DNA from: Lachnospiraceae bacterium
GTDB lineage: Bacteria > Bacillota > Clostridia > Lachnospirales > Lachnospiraceae
Assembly: GCA_030825115.1 (NCBI GenBank)
Contig: JAPJQL010000066.1
Coordinates: forward strand, 1 to 8,303
Reading direction: 5' to 3'
DNA length: 8,303 nucleotides
In this document: one piece after another, positions 1 to 6,511 of the stretch
How the letters are laid out: every line of letters begins with the position of its first letter
Numbering within the stretch: position 1 is the first letter of the stretch
The notes under the pieces: model-generated
Told to the model about the DNA's origin: nothing
The model's database searches: none
What the model saw: only the letters and a program-made list of their open reading frames with translations
Position numbers and translations under genes: made by a program

Positions 1-77
1 TTCTTTGAAAAAGTGGTGTAATCCCTGAAAATACAAGGTTTGTAACAAAAAATGATGTAGTAAACTTGACACTACCT
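1..77. other. Unassigned AT-rich segment, possible insertion-sequence end
   Basis: This short AT-rich stretch has no credible gene. Similarity to a carboxymuconolactone decarboxylase-family protein begins abruptly at base 78, at the conserved PDLG..VEFAFGD block, so the first 20-30 residues expected for that family are missing. The bases just before the break (around 60-76, with a TTGACACTACC string) resemble the kind of terminal sequence I associate with IS256/Mutator-type elements, but no transposase or second end is in the window. The replacement of the gene's 5' end is seen; the mobile-element assignment is only inference. Confidence 0.25.
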
Positions 78-364
78 CCCGATCTCGGGAGGTATATTGT
101 GGAATTCGCGTTCGGGGATATCTACGCCAGGGACGGACTTAATCTGGATGAGCGGGAGCTGGTGACCGTCACAAGCCTTCTTACCGCCGGCGGCTACGAA
201 CCTTAGCTGGAGGTCCACATAAACGGCGCTCTCAACGTTGGAATCCCGCTGGAAAAACTGATCGAGACCTTTCCTCCAGTGCATCCCCTACACCGGTTTT
301 CCCAGGGTGTTAAACACCGTGAACACGGCAAAAAAAGGTCTTTTCCGAGCGGCAGCTTCTGTGA
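78..364 (+). pseudogene. Degraded carboxymuconolactone decarboxylase-family (CMD) gene
   Basis: Translation on the + strand gives PDLGRYIVEFAFGDIYAR, then LDERELVTVTSLLTAGG and LEVHINGALNVGIPLEKLIE, the typical core of the CMD/AhpD-like helical family (small oligomeric enzymes for protocatechuate-pathway decarboxylation or thiol peroxidation). There is no CxxC pair, so the gamma-CMD branch fits better than AhpD. Three lesions are visible: a TAG at 204-206 where a Gln (CAG) is expected before LEVHI; an extra base at about 273, after which the reading moves to LQCIPYTGFPRVLNTVNTAKK; and a second extra base at 331-337, after which VFSERQLL and a TGA at 362-364 follow. The 5' end is also missing. 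It converges on the amidohydrolase operon and may once have belonged to the same catabolic locus. The family call is sound; the original substrate is unknown. Confidence 0.8.
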
Positions 365-370
365 CACGCC

Positions 371-403
371 AAAATCCGGCATCCTCTGCATGAGACTGCC
401 GGA
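371..403 (-). terminator. Probable intrinsic terminator of the TRAP/amidohydrolase operon
   Basis: TCCGGCA at 375-381 and TGCCGGA at 397-403 are perfect 7-base complements, with an inner CTC/GAG pair around a TGCAT loop. Read on the minus strand, the hairpin comes 14 bases after the amidohydrolase stop codon and is followed by TTTT (complement of 371-374). This suits a Rho-independent terminator, although the U-tract is short. It may also limit antisense reading between the convergent CMD remnant and the operon. Confidence 0.5.
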
Positions 404-417
404 CCTCCTATCATGTT

Positions 418-1554
418 TCAGTTAAACCCCGGGCTGCAGTACACGATCTCTCCGCCCTTAATCGTCATCTGGGGAACCAGCAGACGGTCTCCGGAGATAA
501 AATCGTGATTCAGATCGTAGAATTGCATGGGTTTTTCAACCACTCTGACGATCGCCACATCGGCGATGCTCCCGTCCCTCAGCGTGCCCAGCTCCTCGTC
601 CCCCAGCTGCCTTGCCGGATTGATCGTCACCATGTCGATGACCTGTTCCAAGGGCAGGCCGAAAGCTAAATATTTGGACATCAGCCTGGGAAGGCTGACG
701 GCGGGCTGCTTGTAGAACGTGACGGGACTGATGTCGCTGCTGATGATATCCGGCAGGAATCCCTCGCCGACGGCGGGGCGCGCCACCTGGAAGGAGAAGT
801 TGCTCCTACCGTTGCTGGCGTCGAAGACAACGCCTCTCTCCCTGGCGCGCCGGATCTCCGGTTTCACATGGCCGCGGCTGTCGATGATCGTATCCCCCAT
901 GCCCTGGTACATATGGCAGAACACATCCCCGGGGCGCAGCATCGCCGCGATCTCCTCCTGGGGAATGACCGGGTCGCTCACATGGACCACCACCGGACAG
1001 CCGGCCTCCTCAGCGATCCCGATGGCCTTCTCTAAGGGCTCCCGCGTCAGTCCCGCGGGTTCGATGATATTTCTCGACATGCGGATCTTCAGCGCTTTCA
1101 GTATGTAAGGATATTTTCGAAACAGCGCGGTGATCTTCTCTCTCTCAAAACAATCCGGGTCTGCGTTCTCTGGAAATACCGCCGTCGAAAGCCCCGAAGA
1201 GGAGACGTGCAGATAACTCAGCACACGGGTGATGGAGGGATCGATATTGTTCCTCTTAAACATCTCGAATGTGCTCACCCCGCAGGTTCCGCCGTCCACC
1301 GCTGTCGTCACTCCCGAGGGAAGCGAGATCGTGTCGGGCGCCACGCCGCCGTCGCAGCCTGTGTAGAGGTGTATGTGATAGTCGATGAACCCCGGCACTA
1401 CGGTGCAGCCGCCGACGTCGATCACATCCGTCTCCTCCCCGGCCAGAGATTCCACCGGAACGATCCTGCCGTCCCTGATCCCCAGGCCACCCTCTCTTCT
1501 TTCCTTTGTCAGCGGGTCATAGATCTCCCCGCCCTTTAAAATCAAAGAACGCAT
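418..1554 (-). CDS. Amidohydrolase/deacetylase-family metal-dependent hydrolase (cog3964 type)
   Basis: A 378-residue cytoplasmic enzyme of the amidohydrolase superfamily, often mislabelled dihydroorotase. The usual set of metal ligands can be followed: HxH at H60/H62 (FIDYHIHLYTG), a candidate carboxylated lysine at K153 or K156 (ILKALKIRMS), H191 (VVVHVSD), H214 (FCHMYQG) and D274 (ISSDISP), consistent with an intact binuclear centre on a TIM barrel. The N- and C-terminal beta segments (LILKGGEIYDP, and the end around MTIKGGEIVYC) are present, so the protein is complete. Characterised members of cog3964 hydrolyse acetylated alpha-hydroxy acids such as acetyl-(R)-mandelate in vitro; the natural substrate is unknown. 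It is the last gene of the operon, 21 bases after dctP, with a GGAG ribosome site about 10 bases before the ATG. The position implies that it acts on what the TRAP system imports, or on a product of it. Confidence 0.85.
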   Translation of the reverse strand: MRSLILKGGEIYDPLTKERREGGLGIRDGRIVPVESLAGEETDVIDVGGCTVVPGFIDYHIHLYTGCDGGVAPDTISLPSGVTTAVDGGTCGVSTFEMFKRNNIDPSITRVLSYLHVSSSGLSTAVFPENADPDCFEREKITALFRKYPYILKALKIRMSRNIIEPAGLTREPLEKAIGIAEEAGCPVVVHVSDPVIPQEEIAAMLRPGDVFCHMYQGMGDTIIDSRGHVKPEIRRARERGVVFDASNGRSNFSFQVARPAVGEGFLPDIISSDISPVTFYKQPAVSLPRLMSKYLAFGLPLEQVIDMVTINPARQLGDEELGTLRDGSIADVAIVRVVEKPMQFYDLNHDFISGDRLLVPQMTIKGGEIVYCSPGFN

Positions 1555-1575
1555 ACTCTATTTTCTCCATTCCAG

Positions 1576-2673
1576 TTATTTTGCTGCGTCAATGGCATTC
1601 AGCAGGGAATCCACCAGCTCGTCTCCCACCGCCTCGCGGATCTGATCGTAGACACCGGCTGATTTTTCCTTCATCTCCGCCTGCACGGAAGAGTCCAGAG
1701 TGATGATCTTGGTGCCGCTCTCCTCGATGGTCGCCTTGTCCGCTGCGATGCTGTCGTCGGCCAGACCTCTCGTGTAGACAATGGCCTCGTGGGCACAGTC
1801 ATCCACCAGCGCCTGCACATTCTCGGGAAGACTGGTGTAGAGCCCGTCGTTCATCAGGAAGACGATGATATGTCCTAAGTGGTTGGTCTCAATGACATAG
1901 TCCTGCGTCTCGTAGAACTTGTTGGACACAATGTTCATGTACGGATTCTCCTGAGCATCGATGGTCTTCTGCTGAAGTCCCACATACACCTCGCTGAAGT
2001 CCATGGCCAGAGCGTTGGCGCCCAGAGACTGCCAGTACGCGATGTGGTAGGGGTTCTGGATCACACGGATCTTTAAGCCGGAGAAGTCCGCCACGGAGTG
2101 GATCTCCTTGTTGGAGGTCGTCTGACGGAAGCCGGCGTCCGCCATGCCCATCATTCTCACGTTGGTGGTGGCAGAGTCCCTGTTTAACGTGTCCACAAAG
2201 CTCTCGTCGTCCAGCACCTTTCTCATGGTCTCCAGATCCGGGAACGCGTTGGGAAGGTCGAACACACCGTAGGCCGGCACAAAGGAGGTCAGGCCGCTGG
2301 TGATCGTGGTGACAAAATCGTTGCTGCCCTCGATCATGCCCTGCATCTGCTCCGTGTCGTTGCCCAGCTGGCCGTTGGCGTAGAGATTCAGCGTGATCTT
2401 GCCGCCGCTCTTAGCCTCGATCAGCTCTTTGAACTTGTCCATCATCTTATAGTTTAACGTGGTCTCCGCCACATTCATGGCCACGGTCCAGGTGTAGGAA
2501 TCCGCGATCTCCACCTGTTCTCCCCCCGCCGCCTCCGTCTTGTCGGAACTCTCCGTACCTGCCGCGGCGCTCTCCGTCTGGGGAGCTGCTGTGGTCTGCG
2601 GGGCGGATTTTCCAGAACAGGCCGTCAGTACAAGCATACTTAACGCCAGTAACACACTCATTTTCTTCTTCAT
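1576..2673 (-). CDS. dctP: TRAP transporter solute-binding lipoprotein, DctP family
   Basis: A 365-residue extracytoplasmic binding protein. The N-terminus is a lipoprotein signal (MKKKMSVLLALSMLVLTAC): basic start, hydrophobic core and lipobox LTAC with the lipidated Cys at 19. A low-complexity linker rich in Ala, Thr, Ser and Glu (about 20-55) tethers the protein to the membrane. The DctP fold follows: YANGQLGNDTEQMQGMIEG (98-116), the GLKIRV segment whose R203 is the conserved carboxylate-binding Arg of the family, ALAMDFSEVYVGLQQKTIDA, and the QENP motif at 241-244. An organic acid ligand is therefore expected; its identity cannot be read from the sequence. An AAGGAG ribosome site lies 6-7 bases before the ATG. 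It lies 31 bases after dctM and just before the amidohydrolase, so binding protein and hydrolase are cotranscribed. Confidence 0.93.
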   Translation of the reverse strand: MKKKMSVLLALSMLVLTACSGKSAPQTTAAPQTESAAAGTESSDKTEAAGGEQVEIADSYTWTVAMNVAETTLNYKMMDKFKELIEAKSGGKITLNLYANGQLGNDTEQMQGMIEGSNDFVTTITSGLTSFVPAYGVFDLPNAFPDLETMRKVLDDESFVDTLNRDSATTNVRMMGMADAGFRQTTSNKEIHSVADFSGLKIRVIQNPYHIAYWQSLGANALAMDFSEVYVGLQQKTIDAQENPYMNIVSNKFYETQDYVIETNHLGHIIVFLMNDGLYTSLPENVQALVDDCAHEAIVYTRGLADDSIAADKATIEESGTKIITLDSSVQAEMKEKSAGVYDQIREAVGDELVDSLLNAIDAAK

Positions 2674-2704
2674 ATTCTTCTCCTTTTTATCCCTTATAAT
2701 ATTA

Positions 2705-4000
2705 TTACATTCCCACCAGCCACAGACTCAGCTGCGGGATGAATGCAATCAACAGCAGTGCGATAAAGAACGAAATCAAAAACGGAATCGCCGCTCTCGC
2801 GATCTTTAAAACCGGAATCTTGGTCATGGAGCTGGCCACATAGAGGTTGATTCCCATAGGCGGTGTCACCATGCCAATAGCCAGATTCGCCGTCATCATG
2901 ATACCAAAGTGCACCGGATCCATGCCGATGGCCGTAGCCATGGGCAAAAAGATAGGAGTCAGGATCATGATGTTGGGAATGTTGTCCAAAATCATACCGA
3001 ATACCAGCAGGATCAGGTTGATCACCAGAATCACGGCAATGCGGTTGGAGATATTCCCCAGAATCCCCTCGCTGATCACCTGCGGGTAACGCAGCATGGT
3101 CAGGGCGCGCCCGAACGCGGTGGCCGCGGAGATCACAAACAGGATCGTCACATAGGTCTTACAGCCCTCCACCAGGAGATTGCCCAGCTCGTTGATCTTC
3201 AGTGTCTTATAGATAAAGATACTGATAATTAAAGCGTAAATAACCGAAACCGCCGCAGCCTCCGTCGGGGAGGCGATTCCCCCGTAGATGCTGCCCAGGA
3301 TGATGACGGGGGTCAGCAACGCGGCAAAACTCTCCTTAAACAGATTCCAGAAGCCCATGTCGTGAATCCTGTTGTAATTCTCCGCCAGCTTCTCCTTGTC
3401 CTCCCCGCTCTTTCTGCATTTGATGTAAGCGCAGATCATCAGAGCGATGCCGATCAGGATGCCCGGGATAATACCGCCGATAAACAGCGCGGACGGGGAC
3501 GCCCCGGAGGCCGAGGAGTATACGATGTAGGAGATGCTGGGCGGTATGATGACTCCCAAACCTCCCGCCACCGTCACAATGGAGGTACTGAACACTCCAT
3601 CGTACCCGAGGGAGATCAAAAACGGGATCGTCATGGCTCCCACCGCCGACACCGTGGCCGGCGAGCTGCCGGAGATTGCGCCGTAGAACATGCAGGTGAT
3701 GATCACCGCGCAGGGCATTCCCGCCGTCCTGTTGCCGATAAAGTAGGCGAAGAAGTTAAACAGCTTCTCCGAGATTCCTCCCTTTGCCATAATGATTCCC
3801 GAGAGCATAAAGAGCGGAACCGCCAGAAGCGTAAAGCTGTCCAGACCGCTCACCATGCTGCGGATCGCCGCCTCCACCGTGTAGGGGAAGGACGCATCCA
3901 GAATCCCCGGCAGAACCGCCATCCCTCCGAATACAATCGCCACCGGCGTCCCGATCGCGATCACCGCGAACAGGATCAAAAAAAACAAAACAATCGTCAC
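2705..4000 (-). CDS. dctM: TRAP transporter large permease, DctM family
   Basis: A 431-residue integral membrane protein, the usual length for DctM, with about a dozen hydrophobic segments. It is the ion-coupled (usually Na+) translocation subunit. Recognisable conserved blocks are GTPVAIVFGG (17-26), SGSSPATVSAVG (110-121), PPSISYIVY (153-161), SPTEAAAVSVIYALI (244-258), LDNIPNIMILTPIFLP (338-353) and TPPMGINLYVASSMTKIP (379-396). The start is a GTG at 3998-4000 that overlaps the dctQ TGA (GTGA overlap), indicating translational coupling. A run of six G (complement of 4009-4014) about 8 bases upstream serves as the ribosome site. No lesions are seen. The substrate is set mainly by DctP. Confidence 0.93.
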   Translation of the reverse strand: MTIVLFFLILFAVIAIGTPVAIVFGGMAVLPGILDASFPYTVEAAIRSMVSGLDSFTLLAVPLFMLSGIIMAKGGISEKLFNFFAYFIGNRTAGMPCAVIITCMFYGAISGSSPATVSAVGAMTIPFLISLGYDGVFSTSIVTVAGGLGVIIPPSISYIVYSSASGASPSALFIGGIIPGILIGIALMICAYIKCRKSGEDKEKLAENYNRIHDMGFWNLFKESFAALLTPVIILGSIYGGIASPTEAAAVSVIYALIISIFIYKTLKINELGNLLVEGCKTYVTILFVISAATAFGRALTMLRYPQVISEGILGNISNRIAVILVINLILLVFGMILDNIPNIMILTPIFLPMATAIGMDPVHFGIMMTANLAIGMVTPPMGINLYVASSMTKIPVLKIARAAIPFLISFFIALLLIAFIPQLSLWLVGM

Positions 4001-4488
4001 TGCTCATTCCCCCCTTTTTTTCTCTGTACAAACCCCAGCACCAGATTCTGAACCTCCCGCAGAAGCGCCAGACCAAAACCGATGATCGGCGCCATATACA
4101 CGTAGGTCATGGGAATCTGCAGCGTGCCGCTGACCTGTCCGCTCTTTTTAATTGCCAGCCAGCAGCTGATGGCCCCCTTGAACATCAGCAGAAAAAACGC
4201 CAGCACAATCAACTGAACCAGAACCTGAAAAATCATCTTCACCGGCCCCGGCACCACCTGCGCCAGCGCGTCCACACAGATCCCGCTCTTGTGGCGGATC
4301 CAGCAGCTGATGCTGATAAACCCGGAAAATATCAGGCAGTACTTGCAGATCTCGTCACTCCAGGTCAGACCGCTGTTGAACACGTACCTCAGCACCACAT
4401 TCGCTGATGTCAGAATAATCAGCGTCAGCAGGAACACGGAGAGGAACAATTCCTCAACGTGATGATCCAGCCATCTCAATACTTTCAT
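3997..4488 (-). CDS. dctQ: TRAP transporter small permease, DctQ family
   Basis: A 163-residue protein with four hydrophobic segments, as in DctQ subunits, which pair with DctM in the membrane. The family signature is visible around VVLRYVFNSGLTWSDEI (residues 31-47, with R34, W43 and E46), followed later by IPMTYVYMAPIIGFGLALLR. The C-terminus is short and basic (VQRKKGGNEQ). The first ATG of the open frame (4492-4494) directly abuts AGGAGG, leaving no spacer. The next in-frame ATG (4486-4488) has a 6-base spacer and is taken here as the start, removing two residues (Met-Asp). It is the first gene of the minus-strand operon, so the locus has the order Q-M-P, unlike the common P-Q-M. Confidence 0.9.
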   Translation of the reverse strand: MKVLRWLDHHVEELFLSVFLLTLIILTSANVVLRYVFNSGLTWSDEICKYCLIFSGFISISCWIRHKSGICVDALAQVVPGPVKMIFQVLVQLIVLAFFLLMFKGAISCWLAIKKSGQVSGTLQIPMTYVYMAPIIGFGLALLREVQNLVLGFVQRKKGGNEQ

Positions 4489-4494
4489 ATCCAT

Positions 4495-4500
4495 CCTCCT
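4495..4500 (-). promoter_or_regulatory. AGGAGG ribosome binding site that decides the dctQ start
   Basis: The complement of 4495-4500 is AGGAGG. It touches the upstream ATG at 4494 but is 6 bases from the ATG at 4488, which is therefore the likelier initiation codon. Confidence 0.7.
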
Positions 4501-4641
4501 CTTCCCTACTGAACCGTTACGTTATTACTAAAAAAGCTGTCCTTTCTTTTAAATTTATTATATATGTGTTATTATAAGAAATAAAGATACTAATAATTCT
4601 ATCAATACTAAGTTTTTGTAAGAGATACGGAGGACGCTGTC
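4501..4641. promoter_or_regulatory. Divergent control region between dctQ and the LysR gene
   Basis: This AT-rich gap lies between divergent genes, the classical site for a LysR-type operator. On the minus strand there are two perfect TATAAT boxes (complements of 4571-4576 and 4557-4562), neither with a good -35 at 17 +/- 1 bases. That pattern is typical of activator-dependent promoters. Upstream of them, 4586-4608 forms an imperfect dyad centred on AATTC, and ATACTAA occurs twice 18 bases apart (4587-4593 and 4605-4611). This is where a LysR-type protein would be expected to bind. The LysR ribosome site GGAGG is at 4629-4633. Promoter boxes are seen; operator function is inferred. Confidence 0.5.
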
Positions 4642-5592
4642 ATGGACTTAAAGCAGTTGGAATACATCATCGCCATCGCCGATTACGGCAACATCACCAA
4701 GGCCGCCGAGGCCCTTTTTATCACGCAGTCCGGGTTAAACCAGCAGCTGATCCGGCTGGAAAAGGAATTGAACATCCAGCTGTTCGAGCGGAATAAACGT
4801 CACCTGCACTTGACGCAGGCCGGGGAAATCTATGTAAATCACGCCCGGGAGATGATCAAACTCAAACACAACGCATACTCTATGATCCAGGATCTGGCCG
4901 ACAATATCACGGGGGATATCTTCTGGGGACTGCCCTTTGAGCACGGCGTGGATATGTTTCTCTATGTCTCCACCGCGTTCAATAAGCGGTATCCCGGGAT
5001 CACGATCCATCTGGAGGAGCACAAGGTCAGCGACCAGCACGAGATGCTCTCCAAGGGACTTCTGGACCTGATCTTTGTGATGCTGACAGACAAGGATAAG
5101 CTGGACAACGAGTACATACACTTGTGCAATGAAAAGCTGGTTCTGGGTATCCCGATTCAGCATCCCATGGCGCAGTATGCCGCGCCTCCGGGGGATCCCC
5201 TCAGCACCATCAGCCTCTCCCACTTTCGCGACGACTCCTTCTGTCTCATGTTCGCGGGCTCCACCCAGCGCACGATCATTGACCCCCTCTTCACCCACGC
5301 CGGTTTCCAGCCCAACCTCTTCTGCGAATCGACGATGAACAGGACGCTCAGCAAGCTTGTGGAATACAACCTCTGCTGTACCATCATGCCTCAGTCCTAC
5401 GCCCGATTCAACAACAAGGTGGCCTGGTTCTATCTGGATGAAAATCCCGAATGGGAGTGGTCCATCGCCCACTCCCACTCCATGCATCTGACGAAACCGA
5501 CCAGATATTTAATTCAACTTGCAAAAGATTACGCCCATAAGATGGAGGAATATTGGGCAGAAAACTGTATCGGGAATCCCAACCTGATCTGA
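4642..5592 (+). CDS. LysR-family transcriptional regulator
   Basis: A 316-residue LysR-type regulator of normal length. Residues 1-62 form the winged helix-turn-helix (MDLKQLEYIIAIADYGNITK, with the recognition helix near ALFITQSGLNQQLIRLEKEL and the family block QLFERNKRHLHLTQAG). Residues about 90-300 form the effector-binding domain (GDIFWGLPFEHGVDM, a KRYPGITIHLEE segment, and GLLDLIFVM). It is divergent from dctQ across 147-153 bases, an arrangement that usually means the regulator controls its neighbour, with the coinducer probably being the imported acid or its hydrolysis product. GGAGG lies 8 bases before the ATG. The frame is clean. No convincing terminator follows it before the gntR promoter. 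Confidence 0.92.
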   Translation: MDLKQLEYIIAIADYGNITKAAEALFITQSGLNQQLIRLEKELNIQLFERNKRHLHLTQAGEIYVNHAREMIKLKHNAYSMIQDLADNITGDIFWGLPFEHGVDMFLYVSTAFNKRYPGITIHLEEHKVSDQHEMLSKGLLDLIFVMLTDKDKLDNEYIHLCNEKLVLGIPIQHPMAQYAAPPGDPLSTISLSHFRDDSFCLMFAGSTQRTIIDPLFTHAGFQPNLFCESTMNRTLSKLVEYNLCCTIMPQSYARFNNKVAWFYLDENPEWEWSIAHSHSMHLTKPTRYLIQLAKDYAHKMEEYWAENCIGNPNLI

Positions 5593-5618
5593 TTTTTGTA
5601 TAAAATGTAAAAAATCTC

Positions 5619-5649
5619 TTGACAAGTTCCCGTAAGAATTATATATAAT
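5619..5649 (+). promoter_or_regulatory. Sigma-A promoter of the gntR-type gene
   Basis: A perfect -35 TTGACA at 5619-5624 is followed by TATATA at 5642-5647 (17-base spacer) or TATAAT at 5644-5649 (19-base spacer). It is the best promoter match in the window and points into the GntR-type gene. Confidence 0.75.
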
Positions 5650-5678
5650 CAACATGTCAGACAGCATATAAGTTGATT
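5647..5678 (+). promoter_or_regulatory. Nested dyad operator overlapping the gntR promoter
   Basis: AATCAAC (5647-5653) and GTTGATT (5672-5678) are perfect 7-base inverted repeats. Between them lies a second palindrome, TGTCAGACA (5655-5663). The inner site carries the GT-N3-AC core favoured by FadR-subfamily GntR proteins. The dyad overlaps the -10 box and the expected transcription start, which suggests autorepression. Binding is inferred, not shown. Confidence 0.5.
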
Positions 5679-5700
5679 GTTTTATTTCAAGGAGGTCTCT

Positions 5701-6448
5701 ATGAAATCTATAGCAAAGCAGCGGATTGACAGTATTGTGTATGAACGGTTGCTGGAGAATATTAAGAAAGGCGTCTGGAAAAGCGGAGATAAACTGCCCA
5801 GCGAACCGGAACTCAGTAAGCAGCTGAGTGTGAGCCGCGCTTCTGTCCGCAGCGCGTTAAACAAGCTGAAGGTGATCGGCCTGATTGAGGTGCGGAAAGG
5901 GTTCCTATGTGTTGGGCGCCGAGGAGCTTTTTGACTTTTCGGAGGTGAATTTTACCCTGGAGATGACAAAAAAGGAATTTCAGGACATCAGCGTACTGCG
6001 GGAAATGCTGGAGGAAAAGGCGCTTGAGCTGATTATCACCAGCAAAGAGCCGGTGGATTTAAAGTATTTCAGCGCCGCCTATCAGGGTTTGGTGGAGGCG
6101 ACCAAGGCCCTCGATGCAGAACAGTACACAATTTATGATGCCAAGTTTCATCTGTCGCTCATCGCCGCCACCGGCAATGACAAGCTGATTCAGATAGCCC
6201 AGATTTTCAAAAACGACTTTTATCTCTTCCAGCATGAAAGTAATAAGTTCCTGCTGAGAAATTCCGAAGATCAGGAGAAACAGCGGGAGCATTTCAGGGA
6301 AGCCATGTCCTATCACGATCAATTGCACGAAGCAATCACAAGCGGCGCCGAAGAATCCGTCGATCTGCAGAAGCGTTTCTTTGCACGCAACTTCACACGT
6401 TTAAGCTATTATTATAAAAAAGAGGATGATGGCCTGAGTACAAGGTAG
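5701..6448 (+). pseudogene. GntR-family (FadR/FCD) regulator split by a one-base frameshift
   Basis: Starting at ATG 5701, with AGGAGGT five bases or so upstream, the first 67 codons encode a complete GntR winged helix (KQRIDSIVYERLLENI, KLPSEPELSKQLSVSRASVR, then GLIEVRKG). At 5901-5903 one extra base, probably a T in GGGTTCC, throws the frame into a stop at 5932-5934. In the other frame the protein continues as SYVLGAEELFDFSEVNF and then an FCD ligand domain: DISVLREMLEEKALELI, YDAKFHLSLIAATGND and YHDQLHEAITSG. The last usual metal-ligand His appears to be Asn (FFARNFTRL). Removing the extra base gives 248 residues, a normal FadR length. As written, the cell would make only a DNA-binding fragment of about 77 residues. 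A sequencing error cannot be excluded, because this is the only lesion. Confidence 0.85.
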
Positions 6449-6457
6449 CACCGCAAA

Positions 6458-6476
6458 TGTCCGCCGGCCGGGGACA
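6458..6476 (+). other. GC-rich hairpin between the gntR gene and the dehydratase remnant
   Basis: TGTCC (6458-6462) pairs with GGACA (6472-6476), and CC (6464-6465) pairs with GG (6470-6471) around a GGCC loop, with G6463 bulged. It lies 9 bases past the gntR stop. There is no proper U-tract, so it may be a weak terminator or processing site. A lone TATAAT (6487-6492) follows without a -35 at the right distance. Confidence 0.35.
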
Positions 6477-6511
6477 GGCGTGTTGTTATAATACATTTTA
6501 AGAGGTGTAGA

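Noticed and set aside
72..391. Short minus-strand open frames over the CMD remnant
   Set aside because: They show no family features, whereas the + strand frames clearly give a CMD-family protein when joined.
3362..4051. A 229-codon open frame antisense to dctM, rich in Arg, His and Asp
   Set aside because: It is the reverse reading of hydrophobic membrane codons, which gives exactly this charged composition; dctM is unambiguous on the other strand.
4735..5487. A 250-codon open frame antisense to the LysR gene
   Set aside because: It is a mirror of the LysR coding frame in GC-rich sequence, has no ribosome site or family resemblance, and its composition is typical of shadow translation.
5901..5905. 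Programmed ribosomal frameshifting in the gntR-type gene
   Set aside because: GGGTTCC is not a known slippery heptamer, and no stimulating structure or internal ribosome site is evident; a simple one-base insertion or read error is more likely.
6458..6476. Second operator for the FadR-type regulator (TGTC...GACA half-sites as at 5655-5663)
   Set aside because: The half-sites are shared but the spacing differs widely and the sequence is better explained as an RNA hairpin.
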